Under the pieces are notes generated by a model that saw nothing but the letters and a program-made list of their open reading frames with translations, searched no databases and was not told the origin of the DNA. A DNA stretch of 64,000 nucleotides, from assembly GCF_005116465.1 (NCBI RefSeq), contig NZ_SWBM01000003.1:372001-436000 (forward strand). Direction: 5' to 3'. Below are positions 36,604-45,211 of this stretch, one piece after another (the first letter of the stretch is position 1; every line of letters begins with the position of its first letter). Both the position numbers and the translations under genes were made by a program. The DNA is from Robertmurraya kyonggiensis (GTDB lineage: Bacteria > Bacillota > Bacilli > Bacillales > Cytobacillaceae).

Positions 36604-37587
36604 CTACTTATTAATCTTTTGAACTTGAGGGTTTACTACTGGCTCAAGATAATTGAAAATTTCTTCCTTCTCATCTAGTTTCCAAGGTGGTAGCAATAAA
36701 GTAGATCCTAAATCTTCGATTGATTCATCGATTCCTAAACCAATATCTGAAGTTGAGAACTCACATAAAACACCGCCAGGAGATCTTACATAGCAGGAGT
36801 GGAAGTAATGACGATCTTTAATTTCAGAGATATCGGTATACCCAAGACCTTCAATAAAGTGTCGAACCTTATTCATTTCTTCATCATCTGCTACTGCAAA
36901 GGCAACGTGATGAACAATTCCAGCTCCATTAATCCAGCTTCCTTGTGGAAGATCTGGCTCGTGTTTGAAGTTCACTGTTTTTGCAGCTCCACCTTCATTA
37001 ATTTCTAACTGATAATATGGACCGTCCTGCCCTGTTAATCTAAAGCCTAGAGGTCCTGTAAAGAAGCGCAATTGCTCTTCTACTTCACGAATAGACATGG
37101 TAACGCTGTGGAATCCTTTGACAGCATATTCTTCTGAAATGTCTTCGGAAACACATGGTTCACGGTTGTCATTCGGATCTTCTACAAGTTCAAATCCTAA
37201 TCCACATGGGTGGAAAAAGGAAAGTCGCTTTTGTCCAAACCTTTCTTCCACTTCACCGTGTTCTACATTTTTTTGCTCGAATCGATTCTTCCAAAAATCT
37301 AACGATCCTTCAGGAACTGTAAAACCGGTTACACTGATTTGCCCTGACCCTCTTCGTCCATAAACTCCGGATTGCTTAAATGGAAACGATGTCATAATTG
37401 TGCCGATTTCAGCCTTGCGGTTCCCATAATAAAAATGATAGATTGGTAAATCACCGTCCATTAATACTGTCTGCTTGACCAAGCGCTGTCCAACAATGGT
37501 AGTAAAGAAATCTACGTCTTCTTGTGCTCCTTCCACTCCAGCAGTTACGTGATGGATGCCTCGAATAATCCCACTTAGATTTTCCAT
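36604..37587 (-). CDS. Ring-cleaving dioxygenase, MhqO/LinE type
   Basis: 327 residues with two VOC (glyoxalase) modules. Metal-ligand regions are GIIRGIHHVTAGV (His12/13) and IVHHVAFAV, with the final Glu in PGGVLCEFSTSD. The family cleaves hydroquinone-type rings (B. subtilis MhqO, sphingomonad LinE). First gene of the operon with the LLM monooxygenase, hydrolase and MFS genes. AGGAGG before the ATG. Its promoter carries three heptad sites. Confidence 0.88.
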   Translation of the reverse strand: MENLSGIIRGIHHVTAGVEGAQEDVDFFTTIVGQRLVKQTVLMDGDLPIYHFYYGNRKAEIGTIMTSFPFKQSGVYGRRGSGQISVTGFTVPEGSLDFWKNRFEQKNVEHGEVEERFGQKRLSFFHPCGLGFELVEDPNDNREPCVSEDISEEYAVKGFHSVTMSIREVEEQLRFFTGPLGFRLTGQDGPYYQLEINEGGAAKTVNFKHEPDLPQGSWINGAGIVHHVAFAVADDEEMNKVRHFIEGLGYTDISEIKDRHYFHSCYVRSPGGVLCEFSTSDIGLGIDESIEDLGSTLLLPPWKLDEKEEIFNYLEPVVNPQVQKINK

Positions 37588-37652
37588 TTTTCTCCTCCTA
37601 GAAATTTATGTTTTTACTGGATTTAGAACCGTGTCCAATATCCATTGAAAAC

Positions 37653-37696
37653 ACTATAAAACACATAACTAACTGAAAAATTACACATCACTTACA
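37653..37696 (-). promoter_or_regulatory. Promoter with three 11-bp-spaced heptads (site B)
   Basis: Minus strand: TGTAAGT (37696-37690), TGTAATT (37685-37679), AGTTAGT (37674-37668), 9 nt, -10 TATAGT (37658-37653). The same three heptads, in the same order and spacing, as site A. It drives the dioxygenase operon. Confidence 0.8.
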
Positions 37697-37812
37697 AGGA
37701 GCAGAAATTTTTAATCATTGAATTTTTAAGTAATAAACCCTTTATTCTAACTGAAAATGCAACAACATAAGCGAGAGGCTCAAATCTTGTTTGTAAGTCT
37801 TATCCATTTTTG

Positions 37813-37841
37813 TTGACATCTTACTAACTTGCTTATAGTAT
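37813..37841 (+). promoter_or_regulatory. Likely constitutive promoter of the BTAD regulator gene
   Basis: TTGACA (37813-37818), a 17-bp spacer and TAGTAT (37836-37841); TATAGT two bases earlier is an alternative -10. Unlike the four heptad promoters it has a consensus -35. The transcript would have a 260-nt leader. Confidence 0.5.
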
Positions 37842-37897
37842 TTATAGTGACATAAGCGATTAATTAAATAAGGAATCGTGTAATTAAACCTTTTTAC

Positions 37898-37915
37898 TTA
37901 CAAATTAATGTAAGC
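37898..37915. promoter_or_regulatory. Inverted TGTAAG repeat before the regulator gene
   Basis: CTTACA-N6-TGTAAG: the same hexamer as in the heptads, but as an inverted repeat, downstream of the regulator promoter. A lone TGTAAGT lies at 37792. It may be an autoregulatory site. The rest of 37700-38107 shows no gene. Confidence 0.35.
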
Positions 37916-38107
37916 GCATACAAATAGTTATGTTTGGTAGCTCCAATCCTCTACATATTAATTGCTACCGATATAACATCTCTCCTCAACTTTTAATACC
38001 AAACTTCAAGTCATTATCCCAAGTTCTAAAACAATCTCTATGATGCAACGGAATGAAAATCACCTCGAAGAAAAAGTGAAAACTTACAATAAGAGGGAGG
38101 AATGAAT

Positions 38108-40933
38108 GTGGAATTTTTCGAATCCAAACTAAGAGTTCCTTACTACACACCCTACCTAAATAGAGAACGACTATTTTCCCTAATTGAGAAGAATTTAGAG
38201 CGTTCACTAATATGTGTAACTAGTGATGGTGGCTATGGCAAAACAACCTTAATATCCAGTTTTATCAAAGAAAATGATCTTCCTGCCATTTGGTATCAAC
38301 TATCTCATTTAGACAGTGCTCCTCAGACCTTTCTTTCTTACTTCAAAACAGCCATCTTAAGACATATTTCAGGGGATTACAACGTATATGACATTTCAAT
38401 TGAGGATTTAGAAGTGGAACTAAATCGTATCTCTACTATTCTCTCAACATGGCCAAACAAGTTAATTATTGTATTAGATAACTATCAATCAATTAATGAA
38501 TGTGATGAAATCGAGTCCATGTTAGCCACACTTATCAGGCATGCATCTCCAAATGTCACCTTTATCATCACAAGCCGAGTCAGACCAAATCTAAATCTCG
38601 TACATTTAAAACTACAAAATCGTTTAGTAGAGTTAGGAACACATCAATTGTCATTCACAAAAGAGGAAATCAAGCGTTTTTTTGTTCACTTGCATAATAT
38701 TGATTTGCAAAGTGATGAAATCGATCTTATTTATCATAAGACGAAAGGTTGGGCTGCAAGTCTTCAGCTTTTACAAGATTTAATTAAAGATATGGAGATT
38801 TCAGATCGCCCTTTATTCTGGATTAAATTTAGAGGAACTCCAGACATTTACGATTATTTAGGGTCAGAAATTCTTGCTTCTCAAACGGAGGAAATCAAGT
38901 CATTTCTCTATAAAACATGTCTATTTACTGAACTGAATGCAGATACAATAAATCAATTTCTTGAGATTACAAATGCAGAACAAATCTTAAAACATTTGTT
39001 AGAAAACCATCTCTTTATTTATAAGAATGAATTGGGTTCAATCAAATATCATTCAATTTTTCGTTCATTTTTATATAAAAAATTATCTGAATATTTTTTA
39101 AAGTCAGATATAGATACTTTCCATAGAAGAATTTCCTATATTTACGAGCAAAAAAGAGAATATTTTCTTGCCTTTGTTCACTCCATTGCAGGTATGGATT
39201 ATTTGCTTGGAGCTAAGTTAATGACCAATATGAGAAGACAATATGAATCTTCTCAGTTTTTAACCCTGATGGATGGATTATTAGAAGAAATCTCACCAGA
39301 AGGCTCTTCTACCGCAAGTATTATCTTATATTTAGTCAGGTGCATGCCTTTAGAAATTAATAAAGATTTAATCAAACCTTTGGAAAAGAAAATTGAGGAT
39401 ACGAAGAAGACAAATTCATTATTGCTAGCAGACCTTCAGCATCTACTAGGAGGATTATATTTTTATACTGGAGACATTGAAAAGTCCGAACAGCTTTGTA
39501 GTGATTCACTTTTACATGCAATAAAAAATAAGGATCACGAGTTGATTTCTATTAATCTTTCCCTTAGAGCTCTAATCTCTTTGTACAAAGGGCAATTTGA
39601 TAAAGCCATTCAGTTCTCAAAGCAAGCTCTATCGTACCCTGACAAGAACAGCAACTTTCATCCCCACCATATGGCAACATGGATTCTCTCTGAAGTATAT
39701 TTAGAACAAAACGAGTTGTCCAAAGGAGAACATTTATTAACTGAAACATTTAAGCTTTCCGGTCAGCGCCATGACTGCTCCATCATCTATCCATATTGTT
39801 CGATGGGAAAGTATTACCGTATCAAAGGAAACTACAAAGAATCTTTGGAATGGATGAAAAAAGCTGAAGCCCTCGCCCTTGAGTTTAATATTGAATACGA
39901 CCTTGGCTGGATCTATTTCCAGCTCTCTCTGACACATATGAAGTTAAAAGATTTTGTTGAAGCAGAATTGTGTTTATCCAAATCTCGATCATACCTTACT
40001 CACGCAGATTATTTAACTTGTACCGTGAAAATAGCGCAGATTAAAGTGTACCAAGCATTAGGGAATCTAACTCTTGCCAAAGAGCTGCAAAACCAGCTCA
40101 AACATACTATGGAAGAGAAAAATTATTTCTGGTTAATGCAAGAACAGCTAATTGTAAGCGCTACCGAAATTAAGAGGGATAAGGATTACAAACTCTATCT
40201 TCATACACTCGGAAATTTTGAAATAAAATATGAGGACAAACCCATTTCTTTAAAAAGAAAATCAAGCTTACAGATTCTACAATTCTTGATTGCTAATCGC
40301 CACAAAAAAATAAATAAAGACAGCCTGATTGATCAAGTTTTTCCTGAGGGTACATTTGAATCTGTGAAAAATCAATTCTATGTATCTTTATCTGATTTAA
40401 GAAAATCAATTGAGCCCGATCTCAAATCGAGGAAAGATTCTTCATTCATTAGACGAGATATGGAACATTATTCTTTTTGCCTTGATCACATTTATTTAGA
40501 CGTGGATGAATTTATCCAGCTAACGAAACAAAAATATGTTTCAAAAGTCGAGCGCATAAAGCAGCTTAAAGAAGCTGAAAAATTGTATCGAGGGGATTTT
40601 TTTGAAGGATATCCCTATCATGAATTTTTAGAAGAAGAAAGAGAAAATCTGCGATTACTTTATTTAACTACCCTGCAAGAGCTCGCTGATTATTATTGGG
40701 AGATCGAGGACTATAAGGCAGGTATCGAGTATTACGAAAAGATTATTAAAAAGGAACCATACAACGAGACCATCTATGTTGACTATATAGAACGTCTACT
40801 AAAAAGAAACTTCTTTTTACAGGCAAAAAAGGTATTTGAGCAATACAAAAATTATATAGAAAATGAACTTGGAATTCCCGTTGATGAAAAAGTTCAGGGA
40901 CTCTTTCGAAAATATACGCATTCCTCTAAATAA
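38108..40933 (+). CDS. Large ATPase/TPR regulator with C-terminal winged helix and BTAD domain
   Basis: 941 residues from the GTG at 38108, 7 nt after GGGAGG; the ATG at 38102 is too close to it. Residues 1-330 form a MalT/STAND-like ATPase with P-loop GGYGKTT near 41-47 and LIIVLDNYQ as Walker B. The middle (400-690) is TPR-like. The last 250 residues are a Trans_reg_C winged helix (LHTLGNFEIKYEDKPISLKR) followed by a bacterial transcriptional activation domain (AEKLYRGDFFEGYPYHEF). SARP-type activators bind 11-bp-spaced heptads, exactly the pattern found at four promoters here. Probable activator of the catabolic genes. Confidence 0.9.
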   Translation: MEFFESKLRVPYYTPYLNRERLFSLIEKNLERSLICVTSDGGYGKTTLISSFIKENDLPAIWYQLSHLDSAPQTFLSYFKTAILRHISGDYNVYDISIEDLEVELNRISTILSTWPNKLIIVLDNYQSINECDEIESMLATLIRHASPNVTFIITSRVRPNLNLVHLKLQNRLVELGTHQLSFTKEEIKRFFVHLHNIDLQSDEIDLIYHKTKGWAASLQLLQDLIKDMEISDRPLFWIKFRGTPDIYDYLGSEILASQTEEIKSFLYKTCLFTELNADTINQFLEITNAEQILKHLLENHLFIYKNELGSIKYHSIFRSFLYKKLSEYFLKSDIDTFHRRISYIYEQKREYFLAFVHSIAGMDYLLGAKLMTNMRRQYESSQFLTLMDGLLEEISPEGSSTASIILYLVRCMPLEINKDLIKPLEKKIEDTKKTNSLLLADLQHLLGGLYFYTGDIEKSEQLCSDSLLHAIKNKDHELISINLSLRALISLYKGQFDKAIQFSKQALSYPDKNSNFHPHHMATWILSEVYLEQNELSKGEHLLTETFKLSGQRHDCSIIYPYCSMGKYYRIKGNYKESLEWMKKAEALALEFNIEYDLGWIYFQLSLTHMKLKDFVEAELCLSKSRSYLTHADYLTCTVKIAQIKVYQALGNLTLAKELQNQLKHTMEEKNYFWLMQEQLIVSATEIKRDKDYKLYLHTLGNFEIKYEDKPISLKRKSSLQILQFLIANRHKKINKDSLIDQVFPEGTFESVKNQFYVSLSDLRKSIEPDLKSRKDSSFIRRDMEHYSFCLDHIYLDVDEFIQLTKQKYVSKVERIKQLKEAEKLYRGDFFEGYPYHEFLEEERENLRLLYLTTLQELADYYWEIEDYKAGIEYYEKIIKKEPYNETIYVDYIERLLKRNFFLQAKKVFEQYKNYIENELGIPVDEKVQGLFRKYTHSSK

Positions 40934-40975
40934 GGTAGGGCACCCTCACTCGAGGCTCCCTACCTTTCTATTTTC
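40932..40975 (+). terminator. Terminator of the regulator gene
   Basis: AAGGTAGGG / CCCTACCTT with a 17-nt loop, then TCTATTTT. The stem begins at the stop codon. Confidence 0.82.
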
Positions 40976-40981
40976 TCTATT

Positions 40982-41014
40982 TGTAAGTATTGTGTAAGAT
41001 TTGTTCATTAATAT
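40982..41014 (+). promoter_or_regulatory. Promoter with two 11-bp-spaced heptads (site C)
   Basis: Plus strand: TGTAAGT (40982-40988), 4 nt, TGTAAGA (40993-40999), 9 nt, -10 TAATAT (41009-41014). Drives the CoA-transferase genes. Confidence 0.75.
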
Positions 41015-41049
41015 GGTAACAAACAATCTATGAATGGAGGAGAATTCGA

Positions 41050-41718
41050 TTGATTAATAAAACTTTTGATTCGATCGATGATGCAGTAGCTGACATAGCC
41101 GATGGCAGTACGATTTTATTCGGTGGTTTCGGAGGAGCAGGTGTTGCTTATGAGTCGATTTTGGCTCTATACAGACAAGGAGCAAAAAATATTATTGGTG
41201 TGAGCAACAATCCTGGTTATGAGCATGAAGGGATTGCAAAGTTAATTTTACATGACCGCCTGTCAAAACTCATGTGCTCATTTCCTAATAACAAACAAAG
41301 TTATGTTTTTATAGAAAAATATAATCAAGGCAAAATTGATTTGGAATTAATCCCACAAGGAACCTTTGCAGAACGAATTAGAGCAGGCGGAGCAGGAATT
41401 GAAGCCTTCTTCACTCCTACTGGCGTTGGAACGGAAGTGGCGATTGGCAAAGAAGAACGGGAAATCAACGGAGTAACCTGTATTTTAGAAAAAGCAATCC
41501 GCGGGGACTATGCATTCGTAAAAGCGAAGAAGGCAGACCGTTGGGGAAATCTAGTCTATAACAAGTCTGGACGTAATTTTAATCCAGTCATGGCCATGGC
41601 TGGGAAAATTACGATCGCGGAAGTCGATGAAATTGTCGAAATCGGCGAATTAGATCCAGAAACAATCGTTACTCCTGGAATTTTTGTTCAGCGTATTGTA
41701 AAAAGGAGCGGATTATAA
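41050..41718 (+). CDS. 3-oxoacid (probably 3-oxoadipate) CoA-transferase, subunit A
   Basis: 222 residues, TTG start 10 nt after GGAGG. CoA-transferase family I alpha subunit: ILFGGFGGAGVAYESI near residue 25, QGTFAERIRAGGAGIEAFFTPTG near 105 and the C-terminal TPGIFVQRIV. It moves CoA from succinyl-CoA to a 3-oxoacid. With maleylacetate reductase in the same regulon, 3-oxoadipate is the likely acceptor; acetoacetate (ScoA) is the alternative. One-base overlap with subunit B. Confidence 0.85.
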   Translation: MINKTFDSIDDAVADIADGSTILFGGFGGAGVAYESILALYRQGAKNIIGVSNNPGYEHEGIAKLILHDRLSKLMCSFPNNKQSYVFIEKYNQGKIDLELIPQGTFAERIRAGGAGIEAFFTPTGVGTEVAIGKEEREINGVTCILEKAIRGDYAFVKAKKADRWGNLVYNKSGRNFNPVMAMAGKITIAEVDEIVEIGELDPETIVTPGIFVQRIVKRSGL

Positions 41719-42383
41719 TGGAGAAGCGTAAATTGACAAGAGAACAAATTGCCCAACGTATTGCACGAGATCTTCAAACTGGAGATATCGTCAACATAGG
41801 CATTGGTATTCCAGTGTTAGTCAGCAACTATGTGGCGTCTGATGCTGAAATCATCTATCACAGTGAGCAAGGTGTATTGGGGATGGGTAAAAAAGCGAAA
41901 CCTGGGGAAGAAGATCCGGACTTAGTTAATGCCTCAAAAGAACCTGTTACCCTTGTTCCCGGTGGCAGTTACTCCCACTCCGCTGATTCTTTTGCTATGG
42001 CAAGAGGAAAGCATATCGACGTGGCCATTTTAGGTGGCATGCAGGTTTCCGAAAAAGGCGACCTTGCCAACTGGAAAGTAAAAGGTGTTAAGCTTGGAAG
42101 CATTGGAGGAGCCATGGACATTGCCATTGGAGCGAAGAAGATTTTCATCGCCATGACACATACGAGTAAAAGTGGAGAAATTAAAATTGTTAATCAACTC
42201 GACTACCCTGTCACAGCACTACACTGCGTGAACCGCATTTATACGGATTTGGCGGTGATTGATGTTACCCGAGACGGACTAATATTAAAAGAGATTGCCC
42301 CTGGCTTCACGATTGAAGAAGTTCAAGAAGTCACAGAGCCTAAATTGATCAAAGCTGAAGATTTAAAGGTAATAGAAGTTTAA
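41718..42383 (+). CDS. 3-oxoacid (probably 3-oxoadipate) CoA-transferase, subunit B
   Basis: 221 residues. Beta subunit with the catalytic glutamate in HSEQGVLGMG (Glu50), GGSYSHSADSFAMARGKHID and VCVN-like TALHCVNRIYTDLAVIDVT. Coupled to subunit A by a one-base overlap and followed by its own terminator. No thiolase gene for the next step is found in this window. Confidence 0.86.
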   Translation: MEKRKLTREQIAQRIARDLQTGDIVNIGIGIPVLVSNYVASDAEIIYHSEQGVLGMGKKAKPGEEDPDLVNASKEPVTLVPGGSYSHSADSFAMARGKHIDVAILGGMQVSEKGDLANWKVKGVKLGSIGGAMDIAIGAKKIFIAMTHTSKSGEIKIVNQLDYPVTALHCVNRIYTDLAVIDVTRDGLILKEIAPGFTIEEVQEVTEPKLIKAEDLKVIEV

Positions 42384-42391
42384 ATATATAT

Positions 42392-42427
42392 GGTCGCTCA
42401 CCTGTGACGGTGAACGACCTCATTTTT
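42392..42427 (+). terminator. Terminator of the CoA-transferase operon
   Basis: GGTCG-C-TCACC / GGTGA-A-CGACC hairpin followed by TCATTTTTT. Confidence 0.82.
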
Positions 42428-43197
42428 TAACCGCGATAATCAGTGTTATCTTCCACATACTCAAATAATTGTTGAGCAATACTATCCTTTCGCCCCTTAT
42501 CGATCTCTTCCACTAAATGGGCTACCAAACCCACTGCTCGTGAAGCTACAGCAAAGGACTTCACAACGCGGTAGTCAATCTCCATATCGGACATAATCGC
42601 GCCAATCGCACCTACCGCGTTCAGCGTAATTTTTTTTCCTTTCTCCTCGCAAAATTGTCTATGAATCTCTAATAATAATAGTGAATGTTTGCCGAGAAAT
42701 CCTGTTTCCTCAGCAATCTCAAATAGTTTGCCTGTTCTCGGGTCTACAACTTTATGAATATGATGGCCAAATCCAGGAAATTGAAGCCCCTTTTCTTTTC
42801 TATCTTTGATGACAACTGTCGCCAGCTCTTCTATATTTTTGTCATCACCAAACTGAGCAAAGGCTTTTTGGAGCATTTCTGCTACGTATTCCATCGCCCC
42901 TAAATAGACCGTACCTGCGCCTAACAAGCCTGCCGCCACTGCTGCTTGAACAGCTTCAGGTGCTCCTAGATAGGTTAACCGTGTAGAAATAGAGCTTGGG
43001 GTAAAGCCATGCTCACATATCGCCACTAGTATAGCATTCAGCATCTTAGATTCTTGCTCAGTCGGTATACGATGCTTTGCACCAAGAAAAGCCATGTCAG
43101 CAAGGGTAATTTTCCCAATCAAATCCTCAGCCAAATCATAACCATGCACTTGAATTGTATCTGCTGTTGATCTCCCAATTTTCGTTTGGAATTCCAT
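42427..43197 (-). CDS. Citryl-CoA-lyase-like protein (small citrate-synthase fold)
   Basis: 256 residues from the ATG at 43197, 8 nt after GGGGG; the ATG at 43203 is too close. Citrate synthase-type segment FPGFGHHIHKVVDPRT near residue 145, but only about 60% of a full citrate synthase, as in stand-alone citryl-CoA lyases. These split citryl-CoA or similar 3-hydroxyacyl-CoAs to acetyl-CoA and an oxoacid. It shares an operon with the hydrolase upstream, driven by a heptad promoter. Whether the substrate is citryl-CoA or a pathway product is unknown. Confidence 0.78.
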   Translation of the reverse strand: MEFQTKIGRSTADTIQVHGYDLAEDLIGKITLADMAFLGAKHRIPTEQESKMLNAILVAICEHGFTPSSISTRLTYLGAPEAVQAAVAAGLLGAGTVYLGAMEYVAEMLQKAFAQFGDDKNIEELATVVIKDRKEKGLQFPGFGHHIHKVVDPRTGKLFEIAEETGFLGKHSLLLLEIHRQFCEEKGKKITLNAVGAIGAIMSDMEIDYRVVKSFAVASRAVGLVAHLVEEIDKGRKDSIAQQLFEYVEDNTDYRG

Positions 43198-43233
43198 CTT
43201 CATTTCCCCCTATCTTATTTTTGAGTTATGTAG

Positions 43234-43881
43234 CTAGTTCCTTTCATCCTCCAAAATCATTCTTATAATGGACCGGGCTGCCTCAATTTCTTCATCATTC
43301 ACAAGGTGCTCCATTCCTTTAAACACAAGTTTAACTGTTTTTGCTCCCATCTTGGCGAACATCGCTTCCGACTCATCGACACGCTCAACCGGTACCCATT
43401 CATCCACATCACTCGTACCTAAAAAAACAGGTGTGCCATCAAAATTCCCTTTTATCGGCCAGTTTGTCCCCTCTGGACCAATCAATCCACCAGTAAAAAG
43501 CAAAACTCCACCATACCTTTTTGGGGTTCTTATTGAGTATTCCGCTGCCAGACATGCCCCCTGTGAAAAGCCCAATAGGACGATTTTTTCTGCGGGAACA
43601 CCTTTTTCAATCCATCGATTTACAATTGAGCTACATACTTCCAACGAATACGTTAAAAATGGTTCATTTTTTTCTAATGGTGCCATAAATTTTTCTGGAT
43701 ACCAACTGTTTTGATACGCCTTGGGAGCTGCGTAATATATCCCCTCCAATCCAATACGTTCCGCGATTTCAAGAATCGTTTCTGGAGATTGGCTTCTCCC
43801 ATGAAGGGAAAGAACAAAAGCCTTCGCTTCTGAAAAAGCTGCCCCATAATAGGTTATTTCCTCTTGCAAGTGTACATTCAT
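43234..43881 (-). CDS. Phospholipase/carboxylesterase-family hydrolase, MhqD-like
   Basis: 215 residues from the ATG at 43881, behind GGAGGTGA. Alpha/beta hydrolase with LSLHGRSQSPE, nucleophile elbow GFSQGACLA, an Asp in TSDVDEWVP and a His in GMEHLVND. Similar to B. subtilis MhqD, a quinone-stress hydrolase beside the MhqE dioxygenase. First gene of a two-gene operon under a heptad promoter, so co-regulated with the ring-cleavage genes. Confidence 0.82.
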   Translation of the reverse strand: MNVHLQEEITYYGAAFSEAKAFVLSLHGRSQSPETILEIAERIGLEGIYYAAPKAYQNSWYPEKFMAPLEKNEPFLTYSLEVCSSIVNRWIEKGVPAEKIVLLGFSQGACLAAEYSIRTPKRYGGVLLFTGGLIGPEGTNWPIKGNFDGTPVFLGTSDVDEWVPVERVDESEAMFAKMGAKTVKLVFKGMEHLVNDEEIEAARSIIRMILEDERN

Positions 43882-43920
43882 CAATATCACCTCCAAAGCT
43901 TACATATGGAATTTAATTTC

Positions 43921-43953
43921 ACTTTACTAGATGGAACTAACAGATTTCTTACA
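43921..43953 (-). promoter_or_regulatory. Promoter with two 11-bp-spaced heptads (site D)
   Basis: Minus strand: TGTAAGA (43953-43947), 4 nt, TGTTAGT (43942-43936), 9 nt, -10 TAAAGT (43926-43921). It drives the MhqD-like hydrolase and citryl-CoA-lyase genes. Confidence 0.7.
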
Positions 43954-43997
43954 CAGGGAATTGTTTTTAGAAGCACAAGAATGAAAAGCTGACCAGA

Positions 43998-44028
43998 AGC
44001 AAAAAGAGCAACCAATTGGCTGCTCTTT
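43998..44028 (-). terminator. Terminator of the carboxylesterase gene at 44031
   Basis: AAAGAGCA / TGCTCTTT with a 10-nt loop, continuing into TTTTTGC on the minus strand. Confidence 0.82.
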
Positions 44029-44030
44029 AA

Positions 44031-44798
44031 CTAGGATGTTTTTTTCACTCGCTCATTCAGCTCTTCTTGAATGTAACGGTGTGTGTGTAGGATGATTTGA
44101 TCGCGGTCGTTATCTAATGACGCAACATGGTAGGAATTTTGTAGTGTCACAATTTCTTTTTCAACAGAGGTGACATGGTCAAAGATATAAACCGTATTTT
44201 CAGGCGGAACCACATGATCGACTGCTGATTTAAAGCATAATAACGGATGGTTAATTAACGGCAATAGCTCAGGTGTTCTTCCCATTAACGCCTGCAGTTG
44301 ATGAATTGATTGAATTGGGACCTTGCTATACGTGATTTCATGAACGTTTTCTGCCTTGATATCTGGTGCTGATTCATCGAGATATCTTGGATTTGAAACA
44401 CCAATCCATTTTTCATAGCTTGGTAGTGTTAGTGCAGGATTGATCAGAACAATCCCCTTGATATCCTTATACTTACTTCCCAACCACAAGGCCAATGTAC
44501 CACCCATCGATTGCCCCATCACAAAGATGGTTGAGCAGTTCTCTTTTAAAAGTTTATATCCTTTTTCAAGCTCTGCGAACCAATCTTCATATGTAGCATT
44601 CTCCAAATCTCGATAATCCGTACCATGACCTGCAAGTCTTGGCGCATAAACCGTATACCCCAAATCCGAAAATTCCTTACCTAAATATTCAACACTTTGA
44701 GGAGTCCCCATAAATCCGTGTGAAAGCAACAAGCCAATCCTGTTTCCTTTTAGAAAAAATGATTCTGCTCCCGCTATAACTGGATATCTTTCCTGCAT
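44031..44798 (-). CDS. Alpha/beta-fold carboxylesterase or monoacylglycerol lipase
   Basis: 255 residues. LLLSHGFMGTPQSVEYL near residue 27, nucleophile elbow GQSMGG near 96, then Asp (SAVDHVVPPENT) and His (NSYHVASLD) complete the triad. Closest in build to Est30-type Bacillus carboxylesterases. AAGGGGG before the ATG, own terminator, so a single-gene unit outside the heptad regulon. Cytoplasmic; natural substrate unknown. Confidence 0.85.
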   Translation of the reverse strand: MQERYPVIAGAESFFLKGNRIGLLLSHGFMGTPQSVEYLGKEFSDLGYTVYAPRLAGHGTDYRDLENATYEDWFAELEKGYKLLKENCSTIFVMGQSMGGTLALWLGSKYKDIKGIVLINPALTLPSYEKWIGVSNPRYLDESAPDIKAENVHEITYSKVPIQSIHQLQALMGRTPELLPLINHPLLCFKSAVDHVVPPENTVYIFDHVTSVEKEIVTLQNSYHVASLDNDRDQIILHTHRYIQEELNERVKKTS

Positions 44799-44858
44799 GG
44801 CTATTCCCCCTTAGTTTTTTAAATTGTGGATTCCTTGAATTTCAACAAGTGTAATCAC

Positions 44859-45050
44859 TTAACCGGAGTAATTCCGTTTATTTTGAATAATTAATGGATA
44901 TTAGGTGAAATAGGCGGAGATTTTCCGTTAAATGACTTAATAAATCTTAAAATCATGAAAAATGTATAGCTTAACCGGAAAAATTCCACTTATTTATAGG
45001 GAAGTAGGTGAATGTCTTGATATAGCCGGAATTTTTCCGTCTATTTTTCA
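44859..45050. repeat. Four-palindrome intergenic element, copy 1
   Basis: Four imperfect CGGA-N-TCCG palindromes about 55 bp apart, starting near 44859, 44912, 44970 and 45022. Examples are AACCGGAGTAATTCCGTT and AGCCGGAATTTTTCCGTC; the last is followed by TATTTTTCAAT. The same four-unit layout recurs at 55489-55681. The remaining 44812-45211 spacer has no gene. Confidence 0.75.
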
Positions 45051-45211
45051 ATGTAATAAACTCAACTCCACCTTAAACAGAGCTTATATAAAAAAGACAT
45101 GACCTAATGTGATAGGCATGCCTTCGTTCGTCCGATCAGCTAGGTAATATGTTTATCTGAATTATAAATCATATTATTCCGACCTGTCAACTTGTATTTA
45201 ATTAGGTACTA

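Noticed and set aside
42427-43197. Citrate or methylcitrate synthase
   Set aside because: At about 256 residues it is too short for a complete synthase and fits stand-alone citryl-CoA lyase better.
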